From Candidatus Pacearchaeota archaeon (lineage in GTDB: Archaea > Nanobdellota > Nanobdellia > Pacearchaeales > GW2011-AR1): a stretch of DNA of 33,878 nt. Below the pieces are notes generated by a model, which was not told the DNA's origin, made no database searches, and saw only the letters and a list, made by a program, of their open reading frames with translations. Below are positions 22,434-30,259 of this stretch, piece after piece. The stretch spans positions 1 through 33,878 of the forward strand of contig WJLK01000005.1 of the NCBI GenBank assembly GCA_014728565.1, given 5' to 3'. Each line of letters opens with the position of its first letter. The first letter of the stretch is position 1. The translations under genes were made by a program, and so were the position numbers.

Positions 22434-24266
22434 ATGAGAAAGAAAAGAGGATTAATCCTAATAGTTATATTATTGTTTTCAATATCAGTTATTATTGCAC
22501 AGGAAAATACTGATCCAATCGAAAAATCTTATTCTTGCTATGAAGAAAAATTAGGAAGTAACTGTGGAGGGAGTCAGAACACAGAACAGCTCTCCTTTAA
22601 TTTATTAGCAATGAGTTATGATGCTGATATCCAGTCTGACTGCCGCTCTGCACTGGAAAATAAGAAAAAACAGAGTTGTTGGGGACCTACAGTAAATAAC
22701 CCCTGTACAATAAAACATACAGCTTTAGCTATACTGGCACTGGATAATATAAAAATTAGCACTACTGAGTATGTTGACTGGCTCTTAAAAAATAGAAAGA
22801 CCGATATTGGTTTGACATGGTATCTTGAAATAGATGCAAATAATAAATCAGAATGTGAAATTAATGGAAATAAAATAATTCTTGGAGAGGATAAGAAAAT
22901 AACAGGAAATAATCCTCCTGGATTAAAAAAAGCTTACGGCAACTACTGGTTTGAGATAACTGATCTTAATAAGGTATATGAAATTTCATGCGATAGAGAT
23001 TTTATTACAACTCTCATTTATAGAAAACCAGGAAGCACAACTTTATATTTATCAAGTGAAACAAAATCTGGAGCAGCTCATGATTCAGTTGAAGAAAAAG
23101 TAGAATCTTACTGTTTTACAACATCAAGTGTATGCGATTATGAAGGAACCTTATGGGCAGCCTTAGCTGTTATGAGGACTGGAAACAAAGCATCACCTTA
23201 CATGCCTTATATAACTGCAATGTCTGAAGAAGCTTCAAATAAAAAATACATTCCTGAAGCATTTTTATATATTTTAACAAATGAGGATGATTATTATGCT
23301 AGATTAATGGAAAAACAAAAAAAAGGTCAGTACTGGGATGAAAGTGGAAATAAATTATATGATACAGCCCTATCTTTGCTATCCTTACAAGCAGTTAATA
23401 CACAAGAGGTTATCAATACTAGAGAGTATCTGATTTCAATAAGGGAAAATTCAGGATGCTGGAGTTCAAATACAGCATTTATTTTATACTCTGGATGGCC
23501 TAAAACTCCATTGCCTGGAGAGGAGGAATCTGATTTAGTAAGTTGCCAGGAATATGGTTATTACTGTACTTCCTATGCAGGATGTCCTCCTGAAAGAGTT
23601 TTGGATAATTTTTATTGCGATGATTTCAGCAAGGTATGTTGTGAGGTTCAGGAAGTTGAAGAAACCTGTCTTGAAAAAGGAGGTGTTGTATGTGCAGATG
23701 GAGAGGTATGCTCTACCTATACTGTAGAGGCTTCAGATACTGTTGATTGTTGTCTCGGAGTATGTGAAGAGCCAGTTCCTGAAGAAGAGTATAATGGTTG
23801 TGAGGAAGCAGGATATTTTTGCAAGGCTGAATGTTCTCCAAATCAGGAAGAAAGAAGTGGTCTGTCAAGAGAATGTGATTTTGATGAAAAATGCTGTGCA
23901 AATATTGTTCAGGAAGATAGCGGATCAGGATGGTTACTTATACTTCTCCTTATAATTTTGATAATTCTAGTTATAATAGCAATAATATTTAGAAATCAGT
24001 TAAAAGTCCTTTTATTTAAGAAAAAGAAGAAATATAAGGAGGGAGAGGGACCAGGACCTTCAAGAAGACCTCCAGGCCTTCCACCACCAAGATTTGGATC
24101 TAGACCTCTTCCTAGGATAGGACCTCCTAAAGTATCTAGAGTTCCTAGCAGACAGAGGCCAGGAAAACAACCTGCAAGAAGACCTGTAAAAAAAGAAAAA
24201 GAGGATAAAGACAAGGATAAGGAATTTGAAGAAACAATGAAAAGATTAAGGGATATTGGGAAATAA
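22434..24266 (+). CDS. Secreted single-span protein: alpha/alpha-toroid-like domain, cysteine modules, cytoplasmic basic tail
   Basis: A 610-residue protein. Domain order: signal peptide 1-23 (IIAQ|EN); a helical repeat region about 45-350 with motifs such as LSFNLLAM, TALAILALDN, GTLWAALAVMR and TALSLLSLQA, resembling the alpha/alpha-toroid of the squalene cyclase/prenyltransferase group but without an obvious DxDD catalytic motif; three six-cysteine modules at 371-403, 412-444 and 456-488; a transmembrane helix at about 500-519; and a proline/arginine-rich, then charged cytoplasmic tail. The cysteine modules resemble the one in the next gene and, loosely, those of the surface proteins in the 2-20 kb cluster. 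It is probably a cell-surface receptor or structural protein. The toroid assignment is by pattern only. Confidence 0.65.
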   Translation: MRKKRGLILIVILLFSISVIIAQENTDPIEKSYSCYEEKLGSNCGGSQNTEQLSFNLLAMSYDADIQSDCRSALENKKKQSCWGPTVNNPCTIKHTALAILALDNIKISTTEYVDWLLKNRKTDIGLTWYLEIDANNKSECEINGNKIILGEDKKITGNNPPGLKKAYGNYWFEITDLNKVYEISCDRDFITTLIYRKPGSTTLYLSSETKSGAAHDSVEEKVESYCFTTSSVCDYEGTLWAALAVMRTGNKASPYMPYITAMSEEASNKKYIPEAFLYILTNEDDYYARLMEKQKKGQYWDESGNKLYDTALSLLSLQAVNTQEVINTREYLISIRENSGCWSSNTAFILYSGWPKTPLPGEEESDLVSCQEYGYYCTSYAGCPPERVLDNFYCDDFSKVCCEVQEVEETCLEKGGVVCADGEVCSTYTVEASDTVDCCLGVCEEPVPEEEYNGCEEAGYFCKAECSPNQEERSGLSRECDFDEKCCANIVQEDSGSGWLLILLLIILIILVIIAIIFRNQLKVLLFKKKKKYKEGEGPGPSRRPPGLPPPRFGSRPLPRIGPPKVSRVPSRQRPGKQPARRPVKKEKEDKDKDKEFEETMKRLRDIGK

Positions 24267-24296
24267 ATTTTTCTTTTTTAAATAACCTCAGTTAAC

Positions 24297-24306
24297 TTTA
24301 AAATAT
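24297..24306 (+). promoter_or_regulatory. TATA box for the 423-residue gene
   Basis: TTTAAAATAT is centred about 25 bases before the ATG at 24326, so the gene can be transcribed separately from its upstream neighbour. Confidence 0.5.
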
Positions 24307-24325
24307 CTTTATTCTTAATTAGCTT

Positions 24326-25597
24326 ATGAAAAAGAGGGCGATATTAGTTTTATTAATTTTAATACCTTTTGTAAATGCTTTAGATGTAAACCTGTATAAA
24401 GGCGAATATTTTTCAGGTGAAACTCTCCAGGCAGAAATAAAAGGAAATTTCTTAAAACTTACATCTGAAAATGTCCTTATTTATGAAGAAGGTATTCCAA
24501 GACCAGAACCTGTCCAGTCTGATTTAATAAAATATCAGAACAGGTATTATTATTATGCACTTCTCCCTAATAAAAAAGGAAACTTCTCTTTAAGAATACA
24601 AAATGCAATATACACTGAATTCGGAGAACTAAAATCAGATGAAATAAAAAGATATTTTAAAATAATACCCTCTAATAAATCAGTTATATCAATAAATCCA
24701 GGTTTTGTGATTACAAATGATGATTTTTCAGTTGATGTTAGAAGTTTTTTTGGTGACTCCCAGGTAAATGCAAATTTTAATAATCAGACAAGAGACTTCT
24801 ATCTTATAGAGGATGTAGAAAAGAAGCTTAGTTTTTCAGTTGCAGGGATAAACAAGGATTCTAATGTCGATGTCAACGGATATTCTATTCCTGTTTTTAT
24901 ACTAAGTAAAACTGAAGAAATAAATGAGACTGTTGTTGAAAATCATACTGAGATAAAAAAACTGGAATTTCAACCAACTAATTTAACAGGAAAAATAATT
25001 CAGGGAAAGGAATATTTTTTTGAAATAGCTTTAATAAACAAAGGTGATAATCTTTCAAAAGTAGTGCTAAGCAATAATATGAATATAACAGTAATTCCTG
25101 ATTATTTTAGTTTTATTGAAAAAAACAAAACTCTTTTATTGAACTTAACAATACCTCCCAGCTACTCAAATGTAAGTGGAGAGATAACAGCACAAATTGA
25201 TAATAATAAATTTTCTATGCCTATTCTACTTGGAATAGTATCTCCTAATTTAACAAATGCAACGGAGGTAAATGAAACAACAAGCCTTATTAGTTGCTAT
25301 CATATAGGAATTATCTGTGACTATGATGAAATCTGCAATGGTTCTATTAAAGCTAGTTTAGAGGGTCCCTGCTGCATTGGAAATTGCATAGAGGAAGAAA
25401 AATCGAATTATTCCTGGATAGTGGGAGTTGTTCTTATTGCTATTATTTTAATAGCAGTTTACTTTTTCTACAGAAAATCAAAAAAATCGCAAAAACCAAA
25501 ATCTTCTAAGGAACTTTTAAAAGAAAAATCTGATTTATTCAAAGAGAGAATGAAAAAACCTGGAGAGCAGGTAACAGGAAGTTTAGGAAAAGTTTAA
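24326..25597 (+). CDS. Secreted, C-terminally membrane-anchored protein with beta-sandwich domains
   Basis: A 423-residue protein. It has a signal peptide (1-18, VNA|LD), a long extracytoplasmic part rich in beta-strands and NxS/T sequons, and a short cysteine module near 325-360 (SCYHIGIICDYDEIC, GPCCIGNC) resembling the modules of the preceding protein. A transmembrane helix at about 363-383 and a lysine-rich cytoplasmic tail follow. The region around 215-300 (ENHTEIKKLEFQPTNLTG, FEIALINKGDN, LLLNLTIPP, split motifs) looks like a CARDB/NPCBM-associated type Ig fold. It probably works with the 610-residue protein: same orientation, 59 bases apart, same topology. Function unknown. Confidence 0.62.
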   Translation: MKKRAILVLLILIPFVNALDVNLYKGEYFSGETLQAEIKGNFLKLTSENVLIYEEGIPRPEPVQSDLIKYQNRYYYYALLPNKKGNFSLRIQNAIYTEFGELKSDEIKRYFKIIPSNKSVISINPGFVITNDDFSVDVRSFFGDSQVNANFNNQTRDFYLIEDVEKKLSFSVAGINKDSNVDVNGYSIPVFILSKTEEINETVVENHTEIKKLEFQPTNLTGKIIQGKEYFFEIALINKGDNLSKVVLSNNMNITVIPDYFSFIEKNKTLLLNLTIPPSYSNVSGEITAQIDNNKFSMPILLGIVSPNLTNATEVNETTSLISCYHIGIICDYDEICNGSIKASLEGPCCIGNCIEEEKSNYSWIVGVVLIAIILIAVYFFYRKSKKSQKPKSSKELLKEKSDLFKERMKKPGEQVTGSLGKV

Positions 25598-25598
25598 T

Positions 25599-25621
25599 TC
25601 TTTTTACTGTCTTTTTTCTTT
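25599..25621 (+). terminator. T-rich terminator after the 423-residue gene
   Basis: Just after the stop, the + strand has T-runs of five and six (ctttttactgtcttttttc). This is the convergent junction with the next - strand gene and a plausible archaeal T-run terminator. Confidence 0.35.
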
Positions 25622-25629
25622 CTGGATTT

Positions 25630-26079
25630 TTATTCAGAATTTTTTTCTTTATCAGACTTATCAGTCATCTGGTTGATCTTGTTTATCAGCTGGTTTCTTT
25701 GCAGAGTCAATGCTTTTGCAATTTCATCATATTTATGAATTTTAATTGCAAGGTCTGAAAGAATAGCTGTTAGATCAAAATTAGTTGTTTTTAATTCAGA
25801 GGGTTCTGTTATTTCCACATTTGAAGGCAACATGTTCAATACAATTAAAAAAACAAGATTTAAATTATCAACTTCCACCTCAACTTCAGAAAAAGTCGTA
25901 AACATGTTCTCAACATTCTCTTTTTCAAGTAATTTTGGTTCATGAACTTTTTTCTCAAGAATTTTAACTCCTTCTTGTTTTCCTAAAGTATCTACAACTT
26001 TCTCAAGTGTTTCTTTAATATGTTCAGGAGGTCTTCCAAGTATCTCAAAAATAAATCTCGCTTTTATTTTATTTTTCAT
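25630..26079 (-). CDS. Conserved-looking cytoplasmic protein of unknown function, 149 residues
   Basis: There is no signal or membrane segment. The first two thirds look alpha/beta: RFIFEILGRPPEHIKETLEKVV, then KILEKKVHEP, then a strand series including EVEVEVDNLNLVFLIVLNM. The end is a long helix, probably a coiled coil (KALTLQRNQLINKINQM), with a charged tail. The GRPPEHI segment is distinctive. It is the last gene of the - strand run and is preceded by the acidic membrane-anchored protein, 24 bases upstream. I do not recognise a named family; it resembles small hypothetical proteins common in DPANN genomes, but that is from memory of general style rather than a search. Confidence 0.6.
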   Translation of the reverse strand: MKNKIKARFIFEILGRPPEHIKETLEKVVDTLGKQEGVKILEKKVHEPKLLEKENVENMFTTFSEVEVEVDNLNLVFLIVLNMLPSNVEITEPSELKTTNFDLTAILSDLAIKIHKYDEIAKALTLQRNQLINKINQMTDKSDKEKNSE

Positions 26080-26103
26080 TTTTATTGAAATTAATTAGAC
26101 CTT

Positions 26104-27231
26104 TTAAAAATTTGTTTTTTTGAAAATTAACAATACTGCAATAGCAATACACAGTAAAGCAAAAAGATAAATCAGATATCTTTTTATTTTCTCGGTTTTA
26201 GTTTCATAAACTACCTGGGTTTTTATATCTTCTGATTTTTTACCTAGTCTGATAACATTTCCAGTTATCTTGTTTTCAGAATTAGCCATTAACTCTGCTC
26301 TTTTTTTTAGTTCATCTGGATTATTTAAATTAATATTTTCAAAATCCCTTTCTTCCTTATTCTTCTTATCATTTTCCTCCTCTTCTCTGTCATCATCAAG
26401 TTCTTCTTCAATCTCCTGATTTTCTAAAATTTCAATATCATCTTCTTCAACATATCCTGAGGGTCTTAGTTTAAGATAAATCTCTGCATCTCCCTCAAAA
26501 TCCCTATATTCTGGCCTTATTCTTAGAGTTATTTCTTCTTCATCTCTGGGACCGTTTAAAAATTCCTTTAAATAATATCTTCCACTTCTCCACTCATCAG
26601 ATTCATCACCATATCTATCAGAAATAACATCCCCATGCTCCTCAATCCATAACCTGACGTCATACTCTTCATCCTCTAGATTATAAATCTTTATCTCAAT
26701 ATCAAATTCTTCTCCATTTATTATTTCATCATCCCACTCTATTTCAGCATAAATTTCATCCTGACTTTCTTCCTCATTATCCTCTCCATCTTCCTCCTCA
26801 CTATCTTCAATTTCATCATTCTCCTCATTTTCATCCTTAGAATCTAAATTAATCTCCATGAACTCTGTAAAAACTCTAACATTATTATTGGAGTCTCTTG
26901 TTTTAATATCTGCATCAAGATTTTCAGAACAATTTTCAGTTATTTTTAGTTTAAAATCAGAATTATTATTAACAGAGATATCTATTGCATCATTTACATA
27001 ATACATTGTTGATTTCCAATTTCCATCAAAAATTCTCGCAACTCTCTCCCCACTGTCTTTTATATCAATTTTAATATCATAAACACCTAAATCAAAATTG
27101 TTAAGAGAAACAGTAATCTCAAATTCCTCTCCTATTTTTATATTACTAGGATAATTAAAATCAATATTTTCTTCAGCCATAACAAAGCCAGTACATAAAA
27201 GCATCAGCAATAAACAAGACCACTTTTTCAT
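26104..27231 (-). CDS. Acidic exported protein with C-terminal membrane anchor
   Basis: A 375-residue protein. It has a signal peptide (1-19, VMA|EE) and two similar beta-sandwich-like domains, each opening with a strand of the form I-x-x-GEEFEI/NGEEFDI and containing SxxWRS/GNWKS and YYLKE/YYVND, so an internal duplication is likely. They are separated and followed by very acidic linkers. ENKITGNVIRLG precedes a transmembrane helix at about 348-369 and a short basic end. The outside of the protein would be strongly negative. It has its own TATA box 26 bases before the ATG. It is probably a surface protein of unknown role. Confidence 0.65.
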   Translation of the reverse strand: MKKWSCLLLMLLCTGFVMAEENIDFNYPSNIKIGEEFEITVSLNNFDLGVYDIKIDIKDSGERVARIFDGNWKSTMYYVNDAIDISVNNNSDFKLKITENCSENLDADIKTRDSNNNVRVFTEFMEINLDSKDENEENDEIEDSEEEDGEDNEEESQDEIYAEIEWDDEIINGEEFDIEIKIYNLEDEEYDVRLWIEEHGDVISDRYGDESDEWRSGRYYLKEFLNGPRDEEEITLRIRPEYRDFEGDAEIYLKLRPSGYVEEDDIEILENQEIEEELDDDREEEENDKKNKEERDFENINLNNPDELKKRAELMANSENKITGNVIRLGKKSEDIKTQVVYETKTEKIKRYLIYLFALLCIAIAVLLIFKKTNF

Positions 27232-27251
27232 AATTTAATCAGATTATTAAT

Positions 27252-27262
27252 CTTTTAAAAAG
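27252..27262 (-). promoter_or_regulatory. TATA box for the acidic exported protein
   Basis: The - strand reads CTTTTTAAAAG, centred about 26 bases before the ATG at 27231; this fits a leaderless start. Confidence 0.5.
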
Positions 27263-27263
27263 T

Positions 27264-27653
27264 TTATGCAAAGAACTGGCTGAATCTCCTTCCTTTTTTC
27301 CTTGCTGTCTCTATATTTACCATCCAATTTTTACCACACTCCTTTAAATATTTAGGATTAATAAAAAACCAACCTAGTCTGTCAAATCTCACTGCAATAA
27401 CAGGTTTTAATCCAAATATCTCTGAGAAAATCATGAAATTTTCTATCTGTTGTTTAGTTATATATTTAACAGGCTTCTTGCTGGCTTTAACTTCAACTGC
27501 ATATTTGCTTCCTTTTTTACCAGCAATTAAATCACAGTCAGAATTTTCCATTACTCCTGATCCAGCCACTCTTACAGCCCGGTAATTATTATCAATAAAT
27601 ATCTGCAATAATTCCCTCTCTGTTTTACTTCCTTTAGATTTGTTTTTTGGCAT
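27264..27653 (-). CDS. hjc: Holliday junction resolvase, archaeal Hjc type
   Basis: A 129-residue nuclease that cuts four-way DNA junctions in recombination and replication restart. The family pattern is present: KGSKTEREL at 7-15 (catalytic glutamate), RVAGSG at 28-33, then the aspartate of CDLIAG and the E-x-K of YAVEVKAS, all typical of the restriction-endonuclease-like fold. Length agrees with Hjc. A Shine-Dalgarno-like GAGGTT sits a few bases before the ATG (about 27657-27662), unusual for this window where most genes have none. It lies in the same orientation as the 4-span membrane protein upstream, 94 bases away. Confidence 0.9.
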   Translation of the reverse strand: MPKNKSKGSKTERELLQIFIDNNYRAVRVAGSGVMENSDCDLIAGKKGSKYAVEVKASKKPVKYITKQQIENFMIFSEIFGLKPVIAVRFDRLGWFFINPKYLKECGKNWMVNIETARKKGRRFSQFFA

Positions 27654-27747
27654 TTTGAACCTCTTTTCACAGTTTTAATTATTTAATAAAATAAAAAATG
27701 ATTATATAAATATCTTGTTATTATATCCTAATCCGATGCTATAACTC

Positions 27748-28179
27748 TCACTTCTTCAGCAACAGAACCAGACTACCAACAACACCAACTAGAAACAAAA
27801 TAGGACATACAATTACAGCAAGAATAAGGAAAAAAGCCTCATCTCCCCCTCTCCAGAAATTTTCACCAAACAGATAGATAAAAAAACCATAAATAAAATT
27901 ATGAAGAAGAACAAAAACCAAGAAACCTATGGCTGAAAATCCTGTTAATAAAAGATATATTTTTAATTTTCCCTTTATTTTTGATTTAAAGACAAATACT
28001 GTTAATAATATTCCAAAAATAAAAAATGCAATTACAAGAACAGCAGCAGCTGGAAACAAGGCTCTTTTTGTTGAAACTTCAGTAGGAACAACAAAATATA
28101 ACAAAAGTAAAACAAAAACTGTTAATAGAGTATAGAAGATTATTTCAATATTTTTTATATTTTTTTTAGATTTTTTCAT
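27748..28179 (-). CDS. Small polytopic membrane protein, about four spans
   Basis: A 143-residue protein with a basic start (MKKSKKNIKN) and four hydrophobic helices at about 13-28, 37-63, 72-94 and 109-140, connected by short loops; the third loop contains GENFWRGGDEAFF. Its ATG overlaps the stop of the PAC2 gene by 4 bases (ATGA), so it is co-translated with it. No family was recognised and no cofactor or transport motif was seen. Confidence 0.65.
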   Translation of the reverse strand: MKKSKKNIKNIEIIFYTLLTVFVLLLLYFVVPTEVSTKRALFPAAAVLVIAFFIFGILLTVFVFKSKIKGKLKIYLLLTGFSAIGFLVFVLLHNFIYGFFIYLFGENFWRGGDEAFFLILAVIVCPILFLVGVVGSLVLLLKK

Positions 28180-28874
28180 CCTAGATAATCAGCTATTTTC
28201 TGATTACTCTGTTGAGATGTGTTGTTGAATTTTGTCATTAACTCTTTTAGCTTGTTTTCAACACCCTCAGCACTTTTTATTAAAGGTTTGTAATCAACTT
28301 TCAGCCCAAGATAGGAATCAAGAACTTTTATTATCTCTCCAGCAGCTCTTGAATCAGGTATAGAGGGATTAGCCTCTACAAAAATACAAGAGAGAGGAAT
28401 ATCTTTTGATTTCAAAAGCAATATTCCTGTAACACCCATAATAACTCCATTTTGAAGATTACTTAAATTAATGTCCTTTAGTTTGTCATTTTTTAGATTA
28501 GTGAAATAAAAGACTTTGTTTTTTCCTATTTTTCCACTTGCTATTCCCTCTAAACTTATTATTTCCTTAGCTTTTAGTTTCTTCATAAGTTCTATAATTG
28601 TTTCTGCTATCTCCCATTCAGCACCAGAAACATTGGTAAGAGCTCTTAAAACAACTATGTTGTTTTTCTTATCATAGTAAATCTCTATGGGATCAATTAT
28701 TTCATTATCATGTATTGCTACAAGAGGAGCTATTTTTTTTGAAAATATCCTTCCTACCTTTACTGCATTTAAATGTTTTATTAAAAATTCAGTTGCAATT
28801 GTACTTGCAAATCCAAATCCTGGAAATCCCTCAATTATTAGGGGATTTTTTATATCCTCTTTTATTTCTATCAT
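28176..28874 (-). CDS. PAC2-family protein (proteasome assembly chaperone-like)
   Basis: A 232-residue protein. Family features are the N-terminal IEGFPGFGFAST motif, a long alpha/beta body with LEGIASGK and NGVIMGVTGILLL, and the late FVEANPSIPDSRAAGEIIKVLD segment typical of archaeal PAC2 proteins. In eukaryotes the PAC2 fold helps assemble the 20S proteasome; the archaeal proteins share the fold and are suspected ATP-independent assembly factors, but their role is less certain. No proteasome gene is in the window. It is coupled to the downstream small membrane protein by an ATGA overlap. Confidence 0.85.
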   Translation of the reverse strand: MIEIKEDIKNPLIIEGFPGFGFASTIATEFLIKHLNAVKVGRIFSKKIAPLVAIHDNEIIDPIEIYYDKKNNIVVLRALTNVSGAEWEIAETIIELMKKLKAKEIISLEGIASGKIGKNKVFYFTNLKNDKLKDINLSNLQNGVIMGVTGILLLKSKDIPLSCIFVEANPSIPDSRAAGEIIKVLDSYLGLKVDYKPLIKSAEGVENKLKELMTKFNNTSQQSNQKIADYLG

Positions 28875-28905
28875 GTTTTTAAGAAATAAAGAGAGTTTAA
28901 AAAAC

Positions 28906-29487
28906 TTATTGTGATGTCCAATAATTTTTTATATTGATATAAACAACTGCAAAGACTGCTCCAAGAGTATTAGCAACAATATCCCACATTGTATTATAAT
29001 AACCTCCAACACCTGTTTCTGGAAGAATCAAAACAGCGATGAACTCTATTATCTCATTTAGAGAACCAATTCCCATTCCTATAAAAATAAGAAGAATTGA
29101 AACAATCAGGTTATCTTTTTTTGAATAAGATCTTAAAATCTGGTAAGCTATTAAAGTAACAAAAATATAACAGTAGAAATGAACAAACTGATCATATCTT
29201 AAAAAAGGTAGAAGCATCACTCCATATAGTCTTGTTCCATTAATATAAACAAGACCTCCTAACATGTGCATTAACCCCCAAATACTTATTCCAAGGAGAG
29301 TTCCTGTTGTGAATCGATATTTCAGATGCAGAAAACTAATCAATGCAATAAAGAAAATCAAAACTCCAATATATATCAAAAATTCATAATTCTTTCTTCC
29401 CAAATAAAGGAATGCTGATATCAGGGTGTATGCTATACTGAAAAAAAGTATAGCTAGCTGAGTTTTAGTCACCTTTTTCATTTTCAT
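28906..29487 (-). CDS. YjdF/DUF2238-like polytopic membrane protein
   Basis: A 193-residue protein with about six hydrophobic helices. The conserved part resembles the YjdF/DUF2238 and VanZ-like group: LRYDQFVHFYCY (D and H in a helix), SLNEIIEF (E in a later helix) and YYNTMWDIVANTLGA (WD and N near the end). These in-membrane polar residues are the family hallmark, but the biochemical role is unknown. The ATG overlaps the end of the histone-fold gene by 4 bases. Confidence 0.65.
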   Translation of the reverse strand: MKMKKVTKTQLAILFFSIAYTLISAFLYLGRKNYEFLIYIGVLIFFIALISFLHLKYRFTTGTLLGISIWGLMHMLGGLVYINGTRLYGVMLLPFLRYDQFVHFYCYIFVTLIAYQILRSYSKKDNLIVSILLIFIGMGIGSLNEIIEFIAVLILPETGVGGYYNTMWDIVANTLGAVFAVVYINIKNYWTSQ

Positions 29488-29672
29488 AAATCTCTTGAAA
29501 ACAGAGTTCTTCTCTGATTTGCTTTAGCCCGATGAATAGCTCTTTTTAAATCATCTATTACTTTTTTTTCAAGAGCATCCTCTAATTCCTCAGCAACATT
29601 AGTGATTGTTCCTGATTCATCAAGTTCTTTTACAATCTTCCTTACTCTTGATTTATTAATAATGCTCGTCAT
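29484..29672 (-). CDS. Short single histone-fold protein
   Basis: A 62-residue protein. KSRVRKIVKEL gives a first helix, EELEDALEKKVIDDLKRAI the long central helix, and HRAKANQRRTLFSRDL the loop and last turn. The RAKANxRRTxxxRDL signature is that of short archaeal/bacterial histone-fold proteins (DUF1931-like and Bdellovibrio-type histones), which bind DNA as dimers. It is shorter than classical archaeal histones of about 67 residues. The gene is 2 bases after the HD gene stop and overlaps the next gene by 4 bases. DNA binding and compaction is the expected role. Confidence 0.8.
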   Translation of the reverse strand: MTSIINKSRVRKIVKELDESGTITNVAEELEDALEKKVIDDLKRAIHRAKANQRRTLFSRDL

Positions 29673-29674
29673 AT

Positions 29675-30259
29675 TTATTCTAAACCAACTTCCTCTTTTA
29701 TATCCTGAATAGCTCTAATTGCAATTTCAAAAAACTCATCAAGAGGCATTACACTTTCTATTTCTCTTATAATCTCTCTGTTGCAACCAGCTGCAAAAGT
29801 CTTATCCTTGAATTTCTTTTTTAATCCCTTTGCTTTCATATCACTTATTTTTCCTTCTCTCATAAGGGCGTATGCATGTATCAAGCCAGTCAGTGTTTCA
29901 GCAGCAGCTAAAATATGTTCAATTTCTTTTGTTCTTTTTTTATCTTTTAAACCAGCACATTCAAATCCACATCCATGAGAGACAATATTATCTATAAATT
30001 CCTGGTCAAAACCCTCCTCTTTTAAAATTTCAGGAGCTTTAGTAAGATGCTCAATAGTGTTATTTTTAGTTATTCCCCAGTCAACATCATGCAACAATCC
30101 CAACATTCCATAGTATTCCTTATCTCTTCCTAGTTTTTCTGCAACAGCTTTCATAATTGCCTCTGACTCCAGATAGTGATTCCAGTCAGATTTATCCTCT
30201 GATTTGTTGTATTTTTTCAATATCTCAATTGCCTGCTCTCTTGTTATCGGAATTGTCAT
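29675..30259 (-). CDS. HD-domain hydrolase
   Basis: A 194-residue cytoplasmic protein. The HD metal site is visible: HYLES (first H), GLLHDVDWG (the HD pair), HLTKAPEIL, and IVSHGCGFECAG, followed by the helix HILAAAETLTGL that carries the last D/E position. This pattern matches the HDIG-type predicted phosphohydrolases widespread in archaea and bacteria, often acting on nucleotides or phosphate esters; the substrate is unknown. Its ATG overlaps the stop of lysS by 4 bases, so it is translated with it. Confidence 0.82.
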   Translation of the reverse strand: MTIPITREQAIEILKKYNKSEDKSDWNHYLESEAIMKAVAEKLGRDKEYYGMLGLLHDVDWGITKNNTIEHLTKAPEILKEEGFDQEFIDNIVSHGCGFECAGLKDKKRTKEIEHILAAAETLTGLIHAYALMREGKISDMKAKGLKKKFKDKTFAAGCNREIIREIESVMPLDEFFEIAIRAIQDIKEEVGLE

